A stretch of DNA of 64,000 bases from Hypomesus transpacificus (GCF_021917145.1 NC_061078.1:1096795-1160794), one strand, 5' to 3'; shown: positions 22,601 to 42,210, counted from the stretch's first letter. Made by a program: numbers and translations. Notes: generated by a model not told the origin, from the sequence alone.

Positions 22601-23981
22601 TTGTGTGTGTACCTGTGTGCGTGGGTGTGTGTACCTATGTGTCTGTGTGTGTGTGTACCTGTGTGCGTGGGTGTGTGTACCTGTGTACCTGTGTGTGTGT
22701 ACCTGTGTGTCTGTGTGTACCTGTGTGTGTGTACCTGTGTGTGTGTGTACCTGTGTGTGTGTGTACCTGTGTGATGCCTGTGAGCTCGGTGCAGAAGTCA
22801 GACAGTACAGGGTGTTCCTGTGGCTGGACGTAAGAGTGGAACTCTGCCTCCACCTCACCTGTGGAGGTGTTCAACAGCACGGCGGGGAACTCAACTAGGG
22901 GGGAGAGGAGGAGGGAAGGAGGGAGGGAGGGACGAGGGAGGGACGAGGGAGGGACGAGGGAGGGACGAGGGAGGGACGAGGGAGGGACGAGGGAGGGAGG
23001 GACGAGGGAGGGACGAGGGAGGACGGAGGGAGGGACGAGGGAGGGAGGATGGAGGGAGGATGGAGGGACGAGGGAGGGATGAGGGAGGGACGAGGGAGGG
23101 ACGAGGGAGGACGGAGGGAGGGACGAGGGAGGGAGGGACGAGGGAGGGAGGATGGAAGGAGGACAGAGGGAGGGAGGGAGGGAGGGAGGGAGGGAGGGAG
23201 GGAGGGAGGGAGGGAGGGAGGGAGGGAGGGAGGGAGGGAGGGAGGGAGGGAGGGAGGGAGGGAGGGAGGGGGAATGAAAGACATATAATCATGGACACTC
23301 CATCTTAAACTATCAATATGTTGATCAATAATCTGATCAATACTTACTGATCTCCTGTCCATAGTGTTTTTTCTCTCGCCAGCATGTGGACTCAAAATCA
23401 ATGACGATCAGGTAGGAGTAAATTTGATCTGGATAATTTACAACAAATCAGATTAATGATTTACATCAATGATTTACAATATTAGCCAACATCATCAGCG
23501 CTGTGGAAGAAAATGAAGGATTTACTATTGACGTGTGTAAATTGGATCCAATCTTATATTAATATACCATTTAAACTTAATATGTCTTGCATTATGTTAT
23601 CTTCATATTTTAGATATTCATTATTGTAGGTATGTCCCCTTTGTGTATGTGTGTACCAATGTTCTAAAGACTTTTGAATTCAATAACTGGGTTAATAAGA
23701 GCTAAACAAGTCGGATATCGTAAAATCAAACTTACTTGATAGTTGCACCTTCTCTCGTCTGTTCGATAACTGGCTGCGTTTCCTCAACAACCCTAATGCT
23801 CTTTTAGAAAACAAAAACAAACAAAGAACGTCAAGATCATGGTGGTTAGTTTGCAACGGTAGCTAGCTGTATTCATAGAACAACTTGCCTCAAATAAGCT
23901 ACAGAACCAACACACATACAGTAAACAAATCGAGTCGACTATGTATTAGCTAACTTACTTTGCTAACTTCTTAGTCGACAT
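19617..23981 (-). CDS. eri2: ERI1 exoribonuclease 2 (DEDDh exonuclease with GRF zinc finger), complete
   Basis: Nine coding exons on the minus strand: 23981-23959, 23800-23736, 23428-23348, 22894-22767, 22517-22361, 22272-22172, 21965-21884, 21798-21710 and 21263-19617. All are GT-AG with matching phases, giving 790 aa. Residues 33-242 are an ERI1-type 3'-5' exonuclease: D40/E42 in VIDFEST, D152 or D154 in TWSDWDLGV, and H211 with D216 in [13 protein letters not shown], so the DEDDh set is complete. The last exon holds a long disordered Ser/Pro/Thr region, an SSLVLVSTT motif shared with mammalian ERI2, and near residues 710-762 a GRF-type zinc finger ([24 protein letters not shown]). ERI2 is predicted to trim RNA; targets are not known from sequence. 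The Ser/Pro region is swollen by a 51-bp coding minisatellite (20020-20645). The N-terminus [17 protein letters not shown] matches the family. It is divergent from rexo5. Confidence 0.92.
20019..20645 (-). repeat. Coding minisatellite (51-bp unit) in eri2 last exon
   Basis: About a dozen units of 51 bp (some 36-45 bp) each encode a 17-residue block of the type SRLSSSTSS(R/H)P(P/S)SIPSS on the minus strand. All unit lengths are multiples of three, so the frame is kept. The strand is GGAGGAG-rich on plus. Selection for frame is the best sign that this really is exon sequence. Confidence 0.88.
21600..21700. repeat. 12-bp G-rich tandem repeat beside eri2 exon 8 donor
   Basis: Eight or nine copies of AGGTCAGGGGGG lie in eri2 intron 8, ending about 10 bp from the exon 8 donor (21709-21708). 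The plus strand has repeated runs of six G, so the pre-mRNA strand is C-rich and the DNA could form a quadruplex. Confidence 0.9.
22590..22770. repeat. GTGTGTACCT repeat in eri2 intron 4
   Basis: Degenerate units of GTGTGTACCTGTGT with GTGCGTGG interruptions reach right up to the exon 4 donor, so that the sequence GGTAC at the donor recurs many times on the transcript strand. Confidence 0.85.
22905..23272. repeat. GGGACGA / GGGA tandem array in eri2 intron 3
   Basis: Units of GGGACGAGGGA (about 22905-23165) give way to a pure GGGA tract of more than 100 bp (23165-23272). In transcript sense it is a pyrimidine-rich tract just upstream of the exon 4 acceptor. Confidence 0.92.
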
Positions 23982-24308
23982 TTCTCCTTCAATCGACCAG
24001 TAACGCCAGATCGTTGAGTAGTTCTTTTGAGCACGAAATGACAAAAATAACAGGCTAAGAAAATCGAATTGAAGGCGACTGTTTCACAACAACGTTTCTT
24101 CGCGGCTGAGTTTGAATCAGTGTCATCCATTGCTCTGCTGTTGACGCCTGGCCTGTGCGAGTTAGGCCAGACTCAGGATACGAAAACATCGATTGGAAAG
24201 AAAGCATGGCGCGTGTGGTGTGGCATTGTGACTCTAGCTGCTGGGTTTCCAACTAAGGGGTAACACTGACCAGCGCTTCATTTAAAAGTACTTCAAACTT
24301 ACGGGATC
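23982..24308. promoter_or_regulatory. Divergent (shared) promoter region of eri2 and rexo5
   Basis: Only 327 bp separate the eri2 ATG (23981, minus) from the rexo5 ATG (24309, plus). No TATA box is convincing. Such a short head-to-head gap between two conserved genes implies a bidirectional promoter. In mammals ERI2 and REXO5 are also neighbours in divergent orientation, to my knowledge. Confidence 0.7.
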
Positions 24309-26624
24309 ATGGAAAACATTCCTGTCTGTCACAAACGAAAGAGGGATCCGTCACCGAACGCGCAGAACGCAAAGAGACCGGCGAGGGAAACCGGGTGCAA
24401 CGGAGCGCCTCAACACGAGTGTCTTTCCCGGTCCCGGCGCCCACCACGTCTCTCTGCCCCATTCGACCGAATCCAAGAGCCGGTCACGTTAAATGAGCTC
24501 ACGGAGCTGCTACATTTCGCTTTATTAGGGAAAACAGGCAGAGTCAAACAACCCAGGTGGGCAGAAGAGACGTGCCGTTTGATTAGAAGTTACTAGTAGC
24601 TAGACAGTTATGAAAACTTCCAATTACCTGTCTCTCTCCCCCTGTCTCTGTCTCTCTCTGTGTCTCTCTCCGTGTCTCTCTCCCTGTCTCTGTCTCTCTC
24701 GCTCCCTCCCTCCCTCTCTCCAGCTGGTGTCGGTTGCGCGGACAGAGCCGGTTGGCGGGGGTGAACGTGGTGGTTTTGGAGGGGATGACCCAGGACCTGT
24801 TTTACGCACACTATCTGCATTTCCCTCACCTCCGGAGCGCGTTCCGGACGGTAAGCACGTTAACTGTACTCAGGCATTCAGAGGAATTGTGACCAGGTAA
24901 AGTTTTCAATTGTTTCGTCCTGTTGTCATGACAACGCGGTGTCTGTCATGATTCGTCAGAGATGCAGCTTCACTCCGTCGCCTGGCAGCAGCATCTGCTC
25001 CATCTTCGGCAGTCAAGTTTCTGGTTCTGAGAGTTCTGTTGTCTCCCATGGAGAACTAGAAGGTGTGTGTGTGTCTCAGCTGTGCATTCCTGTCAGGTAA
25101 CCATCTACTGTGTTCTCTCTGTACATGTTGTATAACAGGAACGTAACTATGTTATGTCAACTCACTCCTCAATAATACATCTATATCAGGTCTGAGGTGG
25201 CACCCGGTCATCCAGAGGTTTGGGGTAGCGACGCGCGGCCTCACAGCCTACACTCTGACCCTGGAGGAGAGAATCAAGAAGCACTTCCCTGTGAAAGGTC
25301 TCACACACACACTCATACACACACACCCTCCCTCCCTCTTACCATGTGTGTTTAAGGGATGCCAGGAACACACACACCCTCCCTCCCTCTTACCATGTGT
25401 GTGTTTCAGGGATGCCAGGCAGTGAGGACTGTGTGTGTACACTCTGTGATGACATCATCACAGACAGCAGCCCTCTCTACGGACTTGACTGTGAGATGGT
25501 GAGATGACCACACACTCAAACACATTCAGTTTCCAGTCAATTATGTTGACCTATAATTGACGTGTGTTTGTGTGTGCAGTGTGTGACAGAACAGGGTTAT
25601 GAGCTGGCTCGTGTGTCTCTCGTGGACAGTAGAGGGCGCTGTTTGCTGGACCAGCTGGTAAAACCTGAGAACCGCATCCTCAACTACCTCACCAGGTAAC
25701 GCTACGTGTGTGTGTGGGGGGGGGGGGGCTAATGTATGATGTGAGAAAGAGTGTGTGTCAGTAAAATCCCACCCCTCCTCTCTGATAGGTTCTCAGGTAT
25801 TACCCGGGCAATGTTGCAGCCAATCACCACTACCCTGAGGGACGTCCAATCAAAACTCAAGGAACTGTTGCCGCGGGACGCCGTCTTGGTTGGCCACTCC
25901 CTCGACAACGACCTGAGGGCTTTGAAGGTGTGTGACAACTGTTACTGTGGAAACAACCTCTGTGGGAGGGGAGGTAGAGTCTGGAATGTTGATGTTGTTT
26001 ACATTTGTTGTTGTTCTTTGTTATTGTTTATCTTTGTTGTTGTTGTTTGTTATTGTTTATCTTTGTTGATGTTGTTATCCTCCCAGCTCATCCACCCTCA
26101 TGTGATTGACACCTCTCTGCTCTACAAGAGGGACTTTGGACAGAGGTTCAAACTGAAGGTCCTGGCTGAGGCCATCCTGCTGTGAGTACACTTACACACA
26201 CACCTAAACACACACATTTACACTCCTATATATATCACTTACACACACACCTAAACACACACATTTACACTCCTATATATATCACTTACACACACACCTA
26301 AACACACACATTTATACTCCTATATATATCACTTACACACACACCTAAACACACACATTTACACTCCTATATATATCACTTACACACACACCTAAACACA
26401 CACATTTACACTCCTATATATATCACTTTTGATCTATATATCAAGACTTTCATGACTGTCACCATTTCTTGATGCAGCATGTGTGTGACTCCTCCCCCTC
26501 CCCCGGTTGCCCCTCCCACAGGAAGCAGATCCAGACGGAGGAGGTCAAAGGTCATGACCCCAGGGAGGACGCCCAGGCTGCCCTGGAGCTGGCCCAGTAC
26601 TTCATCACCACCGGACCCAGACAG

Positions 26625-26661
<37 letters not shown>

Positions 26662-29025
26662 CAGAGCCCAGACGTGGTCGACACACACCCCAACAGTGTT
26701 TAAGCAGGCTGTGTGTTGCTAGGTTGTGCAGCAGCATGTGGGTGGTCTTTGGGGAGACAATCAGAGCTTGCCAGAGTCTCCTGTCAGACACACACACACA
26801 GAGGACTACAGGTACGACTGCCTAAACTGTCCCCCTGCATAAAGCTCCACTTCCTGTCCTACCTCTGCCTCAACGGTCGTCATACAACTCTTCCTCCCTC
26901 CCTCTCTTCATCCCTCTCTTCATCACTCTCTCCCTCACTTCATCCCTCTCTCTTTCTCCCAGGTTTTCTGAGGTTCTGCAGAGGTCTGGCCAATCAGCAG
27001 TGTTTATAGGGCACCGTGCTGACATTCCCCTGGCGCTGTCCAATCAGCAGTGGCATAGCTCAGACCGAGAGGTGAGAGGTCAAGGAGAGGGGCCTGTACT
27101 GTTTTAGGTTGCCAGGGCAACAGCTTCTCATTCAGATTTTTCATCCATCCTATTTTTTCTTTTCTCTGTCCCTCTACTCTCTCACCATCTTTCAACCCTT
27201 CTTCTTTTTCCTTTAATCCCTTCCTTCCTTCCTTCCAGGTGCTATCGTCGTTCAGGAGGAGGATAGAGGAGGACCCTCCCTCGCTCAGTGTGGTCCAGTT
27301 TTCGGACTCCAGACTCCTGCTCTCTCAACACATGGTGGGGGACGCATCTAGACTAGCATGGATGATTCCAGTGTTTTTTCCAGTGATTCCAAATGTTTTT
27401 TAGTATTAATACTGCTTCTCATGTGTGTATCAGGTGTGTGTGCGTTTGAGAGAGATGTGTGTGGTGTTTGCTGGGCCTCTGCCCCCAGCCTACACAGAGA
27501 GGGAGGTGAAGAAACTGTTCAGGAGCTGTGGAACCATCCGAAATGTCAGGATGCTCAACACCCACACGGTAGGGCTGAACAACACTCTAGAACTCTGAAT
27601 AACACTCGAGAACTCTGAACAACACTCTAGAACTTATAGAAGTCAGTTTCCAGTGTGGGGATGAGTGGCCAGTGACCTCTGACCTGAGTGTGACCTCTGC
27701 CCTCTAGCTGCATGCTGAGGTGGAGTTTGAGCTGCTGGAGGGAGCCCAGCTAGCCGTGGAAACGCTAAATGGACTCCTGCTACAAGAAGCACCTTGCAAG
27801 GTTTGTCTCTCTGTCCTCCCTTTATCTTTCCCTCTCTCTCTCTCTCTCTCTCTCTCATTCCTCTCTTCCTTTCTGTTCAGGTGCAGCGGCCAGTCAAGGA
27901 GTCCATGTTGGATCTGGACGTCTTCCTCGCCGCTCTGCGTGACGACCCCCTCAACGCTAACCTCATCTACGCCGCCAGGCTAAAGGCTAGCGTTAACCAC
28001 ACCAGGGTCCCAGCAAAAGTCAATGGAAATATGCTACATGCCAAATATCCAGAGCACCCAGTCAAAGACAATGTGCTAGGTGCTAACGGAGATGAGCGAC
28101 ATGCTAGCTCCTCAGAGCCCTGTGAAGATGAGCGACATGCTAGCTCCTCAGAGCCCTGTGAAGATGAGCGACATGCTAGCTCCTCAGAGCCCTGTGAAGA
28201 TGAACGACATGTTAGCTCCTCAGAGCCCTGTGAAGATGAGCGACATGCTAGCTCCTCAGAGCCCTGTGAAGATGAGCGACATGCTAGCTCCTCAGAGCCC
28301 TGTGAAGATGAGCGACATGCTAGCTCCTCAGAGCCCTGTGAAGACGACCTGAGACACAATCTGAGAGACACCTTCGGGCAGTTCGGAACCATCGAAGGCA
28401 TCATCATGCCCACAACGACAACTAGGAAACGAAGGCATGCTTTCATAAGTGAGTTTGACCAATCCAAGACCGCCCTAGTCATTCTGTTTGAGACTATTTG
28501 TATGTCAATAAAACTGCTCCGAGAGATGTCATAGACAGGTCTGTACATGTGATTATGCTTTGCATAATGCAAATTATACCATGCGCATCTTATCCCCTAC
28601 TGTACTAGGATAAGCGTTTGCTAAATGAATCAAATTCAGTGTAAAAGTTGAAGCTTGTTTTTCCAGAGTATCAGAGTTGTAGCAGTGTGAAGGCAGCCCT
28701 CAGCTCACCTGTGGAACTCTGGGACAGGAAGTCATCCGCCTGCCTGGCCCTGACCCCGCCCCACCTGCCCTCCTGGGTATCCATGGAGACAACCCCCCTC
28801 GGCTACCCGCCTGGCAACCAGGACCAAGAAGTGGAGCACGCAATGAGGAAGTTGGACGGGCGTGTCCGGAAGCTGTTCAAATCCCTCCCAGACCACACCC
28901 TCAGCATCGTCCTGTTGCCCGGGGTTACAGGACCCCACGGCAACCTCACTGGACTCTGCTTCCTGGAGGTCAAACAGGCCACGCCTCCACACCCTAACCA
29001 TTTGCCTGAACATGCATGTGTTTAG
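24309..29025 (+). CDS. rexo5: RNA exonuclease 5 (REXO5/NEF-sp), complete 16-exon coding region
   Basis: Exons: 24309-24556, 24724-24850, 24960-25062, 25190-25297, 25410-25498, 25580-25695, 25789-25927, 26087-26181, 26522-26624, 26723-26811, 26963-27071, 27239-27334, 27434-27568, 27708-27800, 27881-28448 and 28667-29025; 858 aa, phases consistent. The DEDDh exonuclease core has D222/E224 in GLDCEM, D303 in GHSLDNDLRAL, VIDTSLLY, then H353 and D358 in GHDPRED. Two RRM-like modules follow: about 475-550 (VVFAGPLPPAYTEREVKKLF) and about 705-770 (LRDTFGQFGTIEGII, AFIKYQSCSSVKAAL). REXO5 proteins are predicted nucleolar 3'-5' exonucleases that mature small RNAs; this is family knowledge. Residues 621-704 are seven DERHASSSEPCE repeats unlike the mammalian linker. 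Exon 3 has an alternative donor at 25097, but only the donor after 25062 keeps the frame into WHPVIQRFG. Confidence 0.92.
25328..25420 (+). repeat. Duplicated intron-exon border at rexo5 exon 5
   Basis: The segment CCCTCCCTCTTACCATGTGTG followed by TTTCAGGGATGCCAGG (the exon 5 acceptor) is preceded by a copy reading TTTAAGGGATGCCAGG at about 25350-25361. The copy has CAG changed to AAG, which would abolish or weaken the 3' splice site. Confidence 0.85.
26187..26427. repeat. 47-bp tandem repeat, about 5 copies, in rexo5 intron 8
   Basis: Five copies of a unit with CACCTAAACACACACATTTA followed by CACTCCTATATATATCACTT. Copies are nearly identical. A TATATATA core recurs in each. Confidence 0.92.
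28091..28342 (+). repeat. Coding minisatellite: 36-bp x 7 in rexo5
   Basis: Seven perfect-length 36-bp units encode DERHASSSEPCE (one unit has N and V changes at the nucleotide level giving DERHVSSSEPCE). The array lies in exon 15 between the two RRM-like modules and keeps frame. Each unit contains the GCTAGC hexamer. Confidence 0.95.
28598..28640 (+). repeat. SINE tail remnant in rexo5 intron 15
   Basis: Contains ATAAGCGTTTGCTAAATGA, resembling the conserved 3' tail shared by many fish SINEs and their partner LINEs. No head is visible. Confidence 0.45.
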
Positions 29026-29205
29026 CATGTATACTGGGGATCCAGCTCACAGAACAATGGTGTTGAAGGTTCTAAAACATGATTGTTGTAACAGAACTAG
29101 AACCATGTTTAAGCGTTGTAGAAAATGGACCTGTGCTGGAAGTGTTCCCTGGTCTAGAACTCACCTGACCACTTTCTGCTGGTGCCTTCTGATCATGTCT
29201 GCTTC

Positions 29206-29211
29206 AATAAA
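29206..29211 (+). terminator. Polyadenylation signal of rexo5
   Basis: A canonical AATAAA lies 181 bp after the rexo5 stop codon (29023-29025). Confidence 0.65.
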
Positions 29212-29329
29212 AGCTGACAGCAAGCTGTCTTTCTGATTCTCACAGGGAGGAGGGGGTTTCAAACCTGCAACCTCTTGGAACTGCAGTCAGACGCTTTACA
29301 CACACTACACAGAGAAGAGAGGAAGAAGC

Positions 29330-29590
29330 AATGGAGAAACAGCAGAGGTAGACAGACAGAAGGAGAAACAGCAGAGGTAGACAGACAGAAGGAGAAACAG
29401 CAGAGGTAGACAGACAGGAGGAGAAACAGCAGTGGTAGACAGGAGGAGAAACAGCAGTGATAGACAGACAGGAGGAGAAACAGCAGAGGTAGACAGACAG
29501 GAGGAGAAACAGCAGTGGCAGACAGACAGAAGGAGAAACAGCAGAGGTAGACAGACAGGAGGAGAAACAGCAGAGGTAGAAAAAGACTGG
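29330..29590. repeat. 28-bp GGAGAAACAGCAG minisatellite between rexo5 and parn
   Basis: About nine units of the type GGAGAAACAGCAGAGGTAGA followed by CAGACAGA, with some shorter copies. It lies in the short gap between the converging 3' ends. A reversed tRNA-like SINE scrap (about 29252-29302) precedes it. Confidence 0.9.
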
Positions 29591-29637
29591 AGGAGAGATA
29601 ACGATAGGAACTCAGAAACAAATTTGCTAAGAAACAT

Positions 29638-29643
29638 TTTTAT
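29638..29643 (-). terminator. Candidate polyadenylation signal of parn
   Basis: Minus-strand AATAAA about 575 bp past the inferred parn stop codon. The two converging genes' signals are about 430 bp apart. Confidence 0.5.
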
Positions 29644-30215
29644 TTTTCCTTTCAATGTAAGGAAATATTATTTTAGACACTTTATACCGCGTCATACAAA
29701 AAATGACAATTTTTCACCGGAACATTCTTTGACACAGTTTACAGGGAACGTACAAAAAACAAAATAAGACTTCTAAATAAACAAGTAAACAGCTGGGTTG
29801 AACATCAGACTGGTTGTGCCTGGGGTTTACACCAAGAATAAATATAAACATTTATGATGTGTTGAGGACGACTAGCTACCAGATCACAGGGTATAAACAC
29901 GTTAAAAAAAGAATTGATGGGCGAAGGTGGGCGGAGACTTTAAAATAAAAATATATCACACACTGAAATACAAAAACGTGTAAACCACAGGACCAGTTAA
30001 GTGCTGTCATCTGGTCACACACGCGCACACACACAGATGGTTAAAAAGCCTTGGTGATGTGTTGTCTGAGAGAATGGTGAGAGACTGTTGCTGTCATTTA
30101 CACATGGCTTCATTATGGGATGTCCCCCCTGCTGCACAGGTCCAGCGACTGCCGTGGGAACGGTCTCCAGGGTGACTCACGGTCCATCAGCAGAGCAGGT
30201 GGTGCCCAGGCCCTC

Positions 30216-38213
<7,998 letters not shown>

Positions 38214-38753
38214 ACTTGCAGCATATGTAAACAGAAGCTAACGGGAGACGGCTAAAAGAAGTCCCTTTTAACCTTTCCAGCTTGAGTACTTCCGGTGTTA
38301 TGACGTTCAGTTTTAAATCATAATATGTCCTTTATCTAACGCCAATAGCTCTACATCGTTTGGGTCTGCTCTTATGAAACATGCAAGTGTAACAGACTTA
38401 GAAATACACTATGGGCTATGTGAGTTTTGCCGTAATCGAGCCGTCCTAGCGGCAGTTTGAGTGGTTGGAGTTAGTTCGGCGTACTGCAGGACTGCGTATT
38501 GTATTGTAATATTTGTGTGGAAATAACATATTTCAAGTGGAAATCTTTGATTCTTTGCATACACTATTTATTTTCCCATGTATTGTGAAGATTTCTGTAT
38601 AGTTAAGTCCACTTAACTATACGTTTCTAAACATTGATTTGGCATTAAACTACATTTAAGATTTAGCATCAAAATATGTACAAATGTATTTGTAATGTGG
38701 AAAAATATTTTTATTATTCTGTTATAGTATCCTGAAGTAACAGTTGTAGCCCA
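38214..38753. promoter_or_regulatory. parn 5' UTR and promoter region, then AT-rich spacer
   Basis: Sequence upstream of the parn ATG. Bases 38214-38500 are of mixed composition with a few CpG and contain the likely 5' UTR and promoter; no TATA box is convincing. Bases 38500-38753 are A/T-rich with no feature I recognise, ending where homology to the downstream segmental duplicate begins. Confidence 0.45.
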
Positions 38754-39334
38754 AGCCTACTGAAGCGGTAGACTTGACTGCATGATAATCCTAATGGCAG
38801 ACACCAATGGCAGACAGCGAGTTCACTGTTTTGTCTTCCACTCTGTCTCCCACAGACAACTTCCAGAGCTAAAGAATGTTTTCGTCTCTTCATTGTTTGA
38901 CTGTTTAATCATCGTTAAACAAACTCAAACGGTGTTTAACGGCAGATAAATGTATTCAATCGATTTCACTTAGGTGGCGTTGTCTCGGTTTTCTACTTTT
39001 GACTCTAGAGGGTTGGGGGGGGGGGGTTGACTCTTCATTTGACATTACATGACTGAAAGTCAAAAACGGTCTAATTGTTAATAAACAACCAAATTGGCTA
39101 AAACAACCAAAAAGTGTTCCAGTCAACCTCCCTAAGCCCCGGCCTACAGAGGAGACCCATTGGACAGATCCACATGATTGCTGGCGCCCCTCAGTGATTG
39201 GAAAAGGTCATAGCATCTGGTCCTGATCTAATTGCAGTGGCGCTTGTATATGAAACATGATATGACAATCAATATTACCGCCCCCACCAGCCCTGCAATG
39301 AGCCAGGAGAGCCAGGAGAGCCTGTTTACTGTGG

Positions 39335-39885
39335 AAAGAAGAGAGAGAGGACAAGGAGAGGAGGAGAGACGAGGAGAAGGGGAGAGGAGAGGACAAGGAG
39401 AGGAGGAGAGACGAGGAGAGGGGGAGAGGAGAGGGAGAGGACAAGGAGAGGAGGAGAGACGAGGAGAGGGGGAGAGGAGAGGAGAGGGAGAGGACAAGGA
39501 GAGGAGGACAGACGAGGAGAGGGAGAGGACAAGGAGAGGAGGAGAGACGAGGAGAGGGGGAGAGGAGAGGAGAGGGAGAGGACAAGGAGAGGAGGAGAGA
39601 CGAGGAGAGGGGGAGAGGAGAGGGAGAGGACAAGGAGAGGAGGAGAGACGAGGAGAGGGGGAGAGGAGAGGGAGAGGACAAGGAGAGGAGGACAGACGAG
39701 GAGAGGGAGAGGACAAGGAGAGGAGGAGAGACGAGGAGAGGGGGAGAGGAGAGGGAGAGGACAAGGAGAGGAGAAGAGACGAGGAGAGGGGGAGAGGGGA
39801 GGAGAGGACAAGGAGAGGAGGAGAGACGAGGAGAGGGGGAGAGGACGAAGAGAGGAGAGAGAGGTGGGATGGGAGAGGAGGGGGA
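39335..39885. repeat. GAGGAGAGACGAGGAGAGGG minisatellite, intron 4 of copy A
   Basis: About 550 bp of repeats of GGACAAGGAGAGGAGGAGAG plus ACGAGGAGAGGGGGAGAGGA. The equivalent array in copy B (50045-50490) has a related but distinct unit, so arrays evolved separately after duplication. Confidence 0.92.
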
Positions 39886-40289
39886 GAGGAAATACAGTAT
39901 TATTCCTCAAAGCATTTGGAACTATTTTCAAGTGAATGCTACATTAATACATTTTCAATGTATTTGTTTTCCAGCTGTATTCAAACACTTCTCAAATATT
40001 TGACCATTGAGCCATACTCATCCTCCTCACCTTTGACCTCCACCAGGTACGTTATGGCATCAGTCCCTTGGCTGTTCTGGACAGTACACGTGTAATTTCC
40101 TGTGTGCTTCACGTCATGGAGGATGAGGACCGATGTATTGAGGGTGTGGCCAAGACCTTGGGGGATTGTCCAGGAGTATGAGGGGGTGGGCTTAGCTCGC
40201 GCTGTGCAGTTTAGTTCCAGAGTGTCTCCTTCAGTGATGCTGACTGGCGGTTATGAATCTAGATGCGTCTGTATTCTGGGGCGGTCTGG

Positions 40290-40975
40290 AGGGGAGAGAA
40301 GAGGACAGAGGGAGGGGTGAGAGGAGGAGGAGAGAGGGAGGGGTGAGAGGAAGAGTAGAGAGGGAGGGGTGAGACTAGGAGGAGAGAGGGAGGGGTGAGA
40401 GGACGAGGAGAGAGGGAGGGGTGAGAGGACGAGGAGAGAGAGGACAAGGAGAGAGGGAGGGGTGAGAGGAGGAGGAGAAAGGGAGGGGTGAGAGGAGGAA
40501 AGAGGGGTGAGAGAGGGAGGGAAGGGTGAGAGGAGGAGGAGAGAAGGAGTGGTGAGAGGAGGAGGAGAGAGGGAGGGGTGAGAGGACGAAGAGAGAGGGA
40601 GGGGTGAGAGGAGGAGGAGAGAGGGAGGGGTGAGAGGAGGAGAGAGGGAGGGGTGAGAGGAGGAGGAAAGAGGGAGGGGTGAGAGGACGAGGAGAGAGGG
40701 AGGGGTGAGAGGACGAGGAGAGAGGGAGGGGTGAGAGGACGAGGAGAGAGGGAGGGGTGAGAGGAGGAAAGAGGGGTGAGAGGAGGAGGAGAGAGGAAGG
40801 GGTGAGAGGAGGAAAGAGGGGTGAGAGGAGGAAAGAGGGGTGAGAGGAGGAGGAGAGAGGGGTGAGAGGAGGAGGAGTGAGAGGAGGAGGAGAGAGGGGG
40901 GAGAGAGGGGTGAGAGGGGGAGGAGAGAGAAGGAGGTAAGAGGAGTGAGAGGAGTGAAAGGAGGAGGAGAGAGAG
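40290..40975. repeat. GAGAGGGAGGGGTGAGAGGA minisatellite, intron 3 of copy A
   Basis: About 690 bp of the purine-rich unit GAGAGGGAGGGGTGAGAGGA with small variants; the copy-B counterpart (51070-51360) is less than half as long. Confidence 0.92.
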
Positions 40976-41959
40976 GTGAGGATGGTAGTGGAGAAAACAC
41001 TCGGAGTGTGATATAACAAACCGCAAGTAAACTGTAGAGATTGTGTGTGTGTGTGTATGTACTGTACATCTGATTGGTATCATGTGAATCTGATAGTGTG
41101 TGACTATGTGTGTGACTGTGTGTGTCTGTGTGTGTCTGTGTGTGACTGTGTCTGTGTGTGTGACTGTGTGTGTGTGTGTGCGTGTGTGCGTGTGTGTGTG
41201 TGAGAGCAGACTCACAGAGCACACTGGTCCTGACTCTTGCAGACTTCTTCACAGGTCTGTCCTCCAGGTCCAGGTCCAGGCTGGCCTCACACCACACCTC
41301 CGAGCCATCGTCCTCCTCCCTGGCTGTCACGGTCAGAGGGAAGGCTGCACTCTGGGGCTTGAGCCCTGTGGTTTCATTAGGCACCTGGGTGTCCAGCAGG
41401 GTGTCTCCTCTGTAGAACCGTACCTTGAGATCCTGGATGGGAGCAACCTTCTCTATAGAGCAGTTAAATGTGTACTCTCTACCCTCAACCATGTCTCCTT
41501 CCATCTCTGCTAGCAGCTGGATGTTGTCTGGAGGCTCTGTGGACACACACACACATACGCTACACATCGTCTAACTAACAAATCTATGAAAGATGACACT
41601 ATACTCACTAAAACCCAAGATTGAGAGTGTGTGTGTGTGTGTGTGTGTGAACTCACGGTAAACAGTAACGTTCAGCCGTGTGTTACACTGGACATCCTCG
41701 TTCTTCACAAGGAAGTTGCTGTAACACTGAGGTGCCATGTCCCACTGGTCAACCTTGTCCACCTTCCAGGTTCTGTTTCTAGGCCCAGAGATCAGCGTGT
41801 GGCCCGTAGAAGCCTCCCAGCTGAACAGGTCTGGGTCTACGGCATCCTGGGTGATGGTGCAGAGGGCCGAGGCTGGGTCTTCGTACCTCACCACCAGCCT
41901 GGAGGGGCTGATCTGCAGCAGGTCTGCACAGGCTGGATCTGGGGGGGATTCTGAGGGGG

Positions 41960-42210
41960 GAGGGAGAGCAGGGACATGGAGGAGGAGCAGGGACATGGAG
42001 GAGGAGCAGGGACATGGAGGAGGAGCAGGGACATGGAGGGAGAGCATGGACATGGAGGGGGAGCAGGGACATGGAGGGGGAGCAGGGACATGGAGGGGGA
42101 GCAGGGACATGGAGGGGGAGCAGGGACATGGAGGAGGAGCAGGGACATGGAGGGGGAGCAGGGACATGGAGGAGGAGCAGGGACATGGAGGAGGAGCAGG
42201 GACATGGAGA
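41960..42210. repeat. 18-bp GGACATGGAGGAGGAGCA minisatellite, intron 1 of copy A
   Basis: About 14 units of 18 bp beside the exon 2 acceptor. The matching array in copy B has roughly twice as many units. Confidence 0.93.

Noticed and set aside
22820-23401. Gly/Arg/Glu-rich and Pro/Ser/Leu-rich frames
   Set aside because: They arise from the GGGA array in eri2 intron 3.
25063-25096. Longer form of rexo5 exon 3 ending at the donor 25097
   Set aside because: It would enter exon 4 in the wrong frame; the donor after 25062 restores the conserved reading frame.
39228-40095. Glu/Arg-rich frame of 287 codons over the copy A intron
   Set aside because: It is the purine-rich minisatellite of intron 4 read on plus; the real exons lie on minus and interrupt it.
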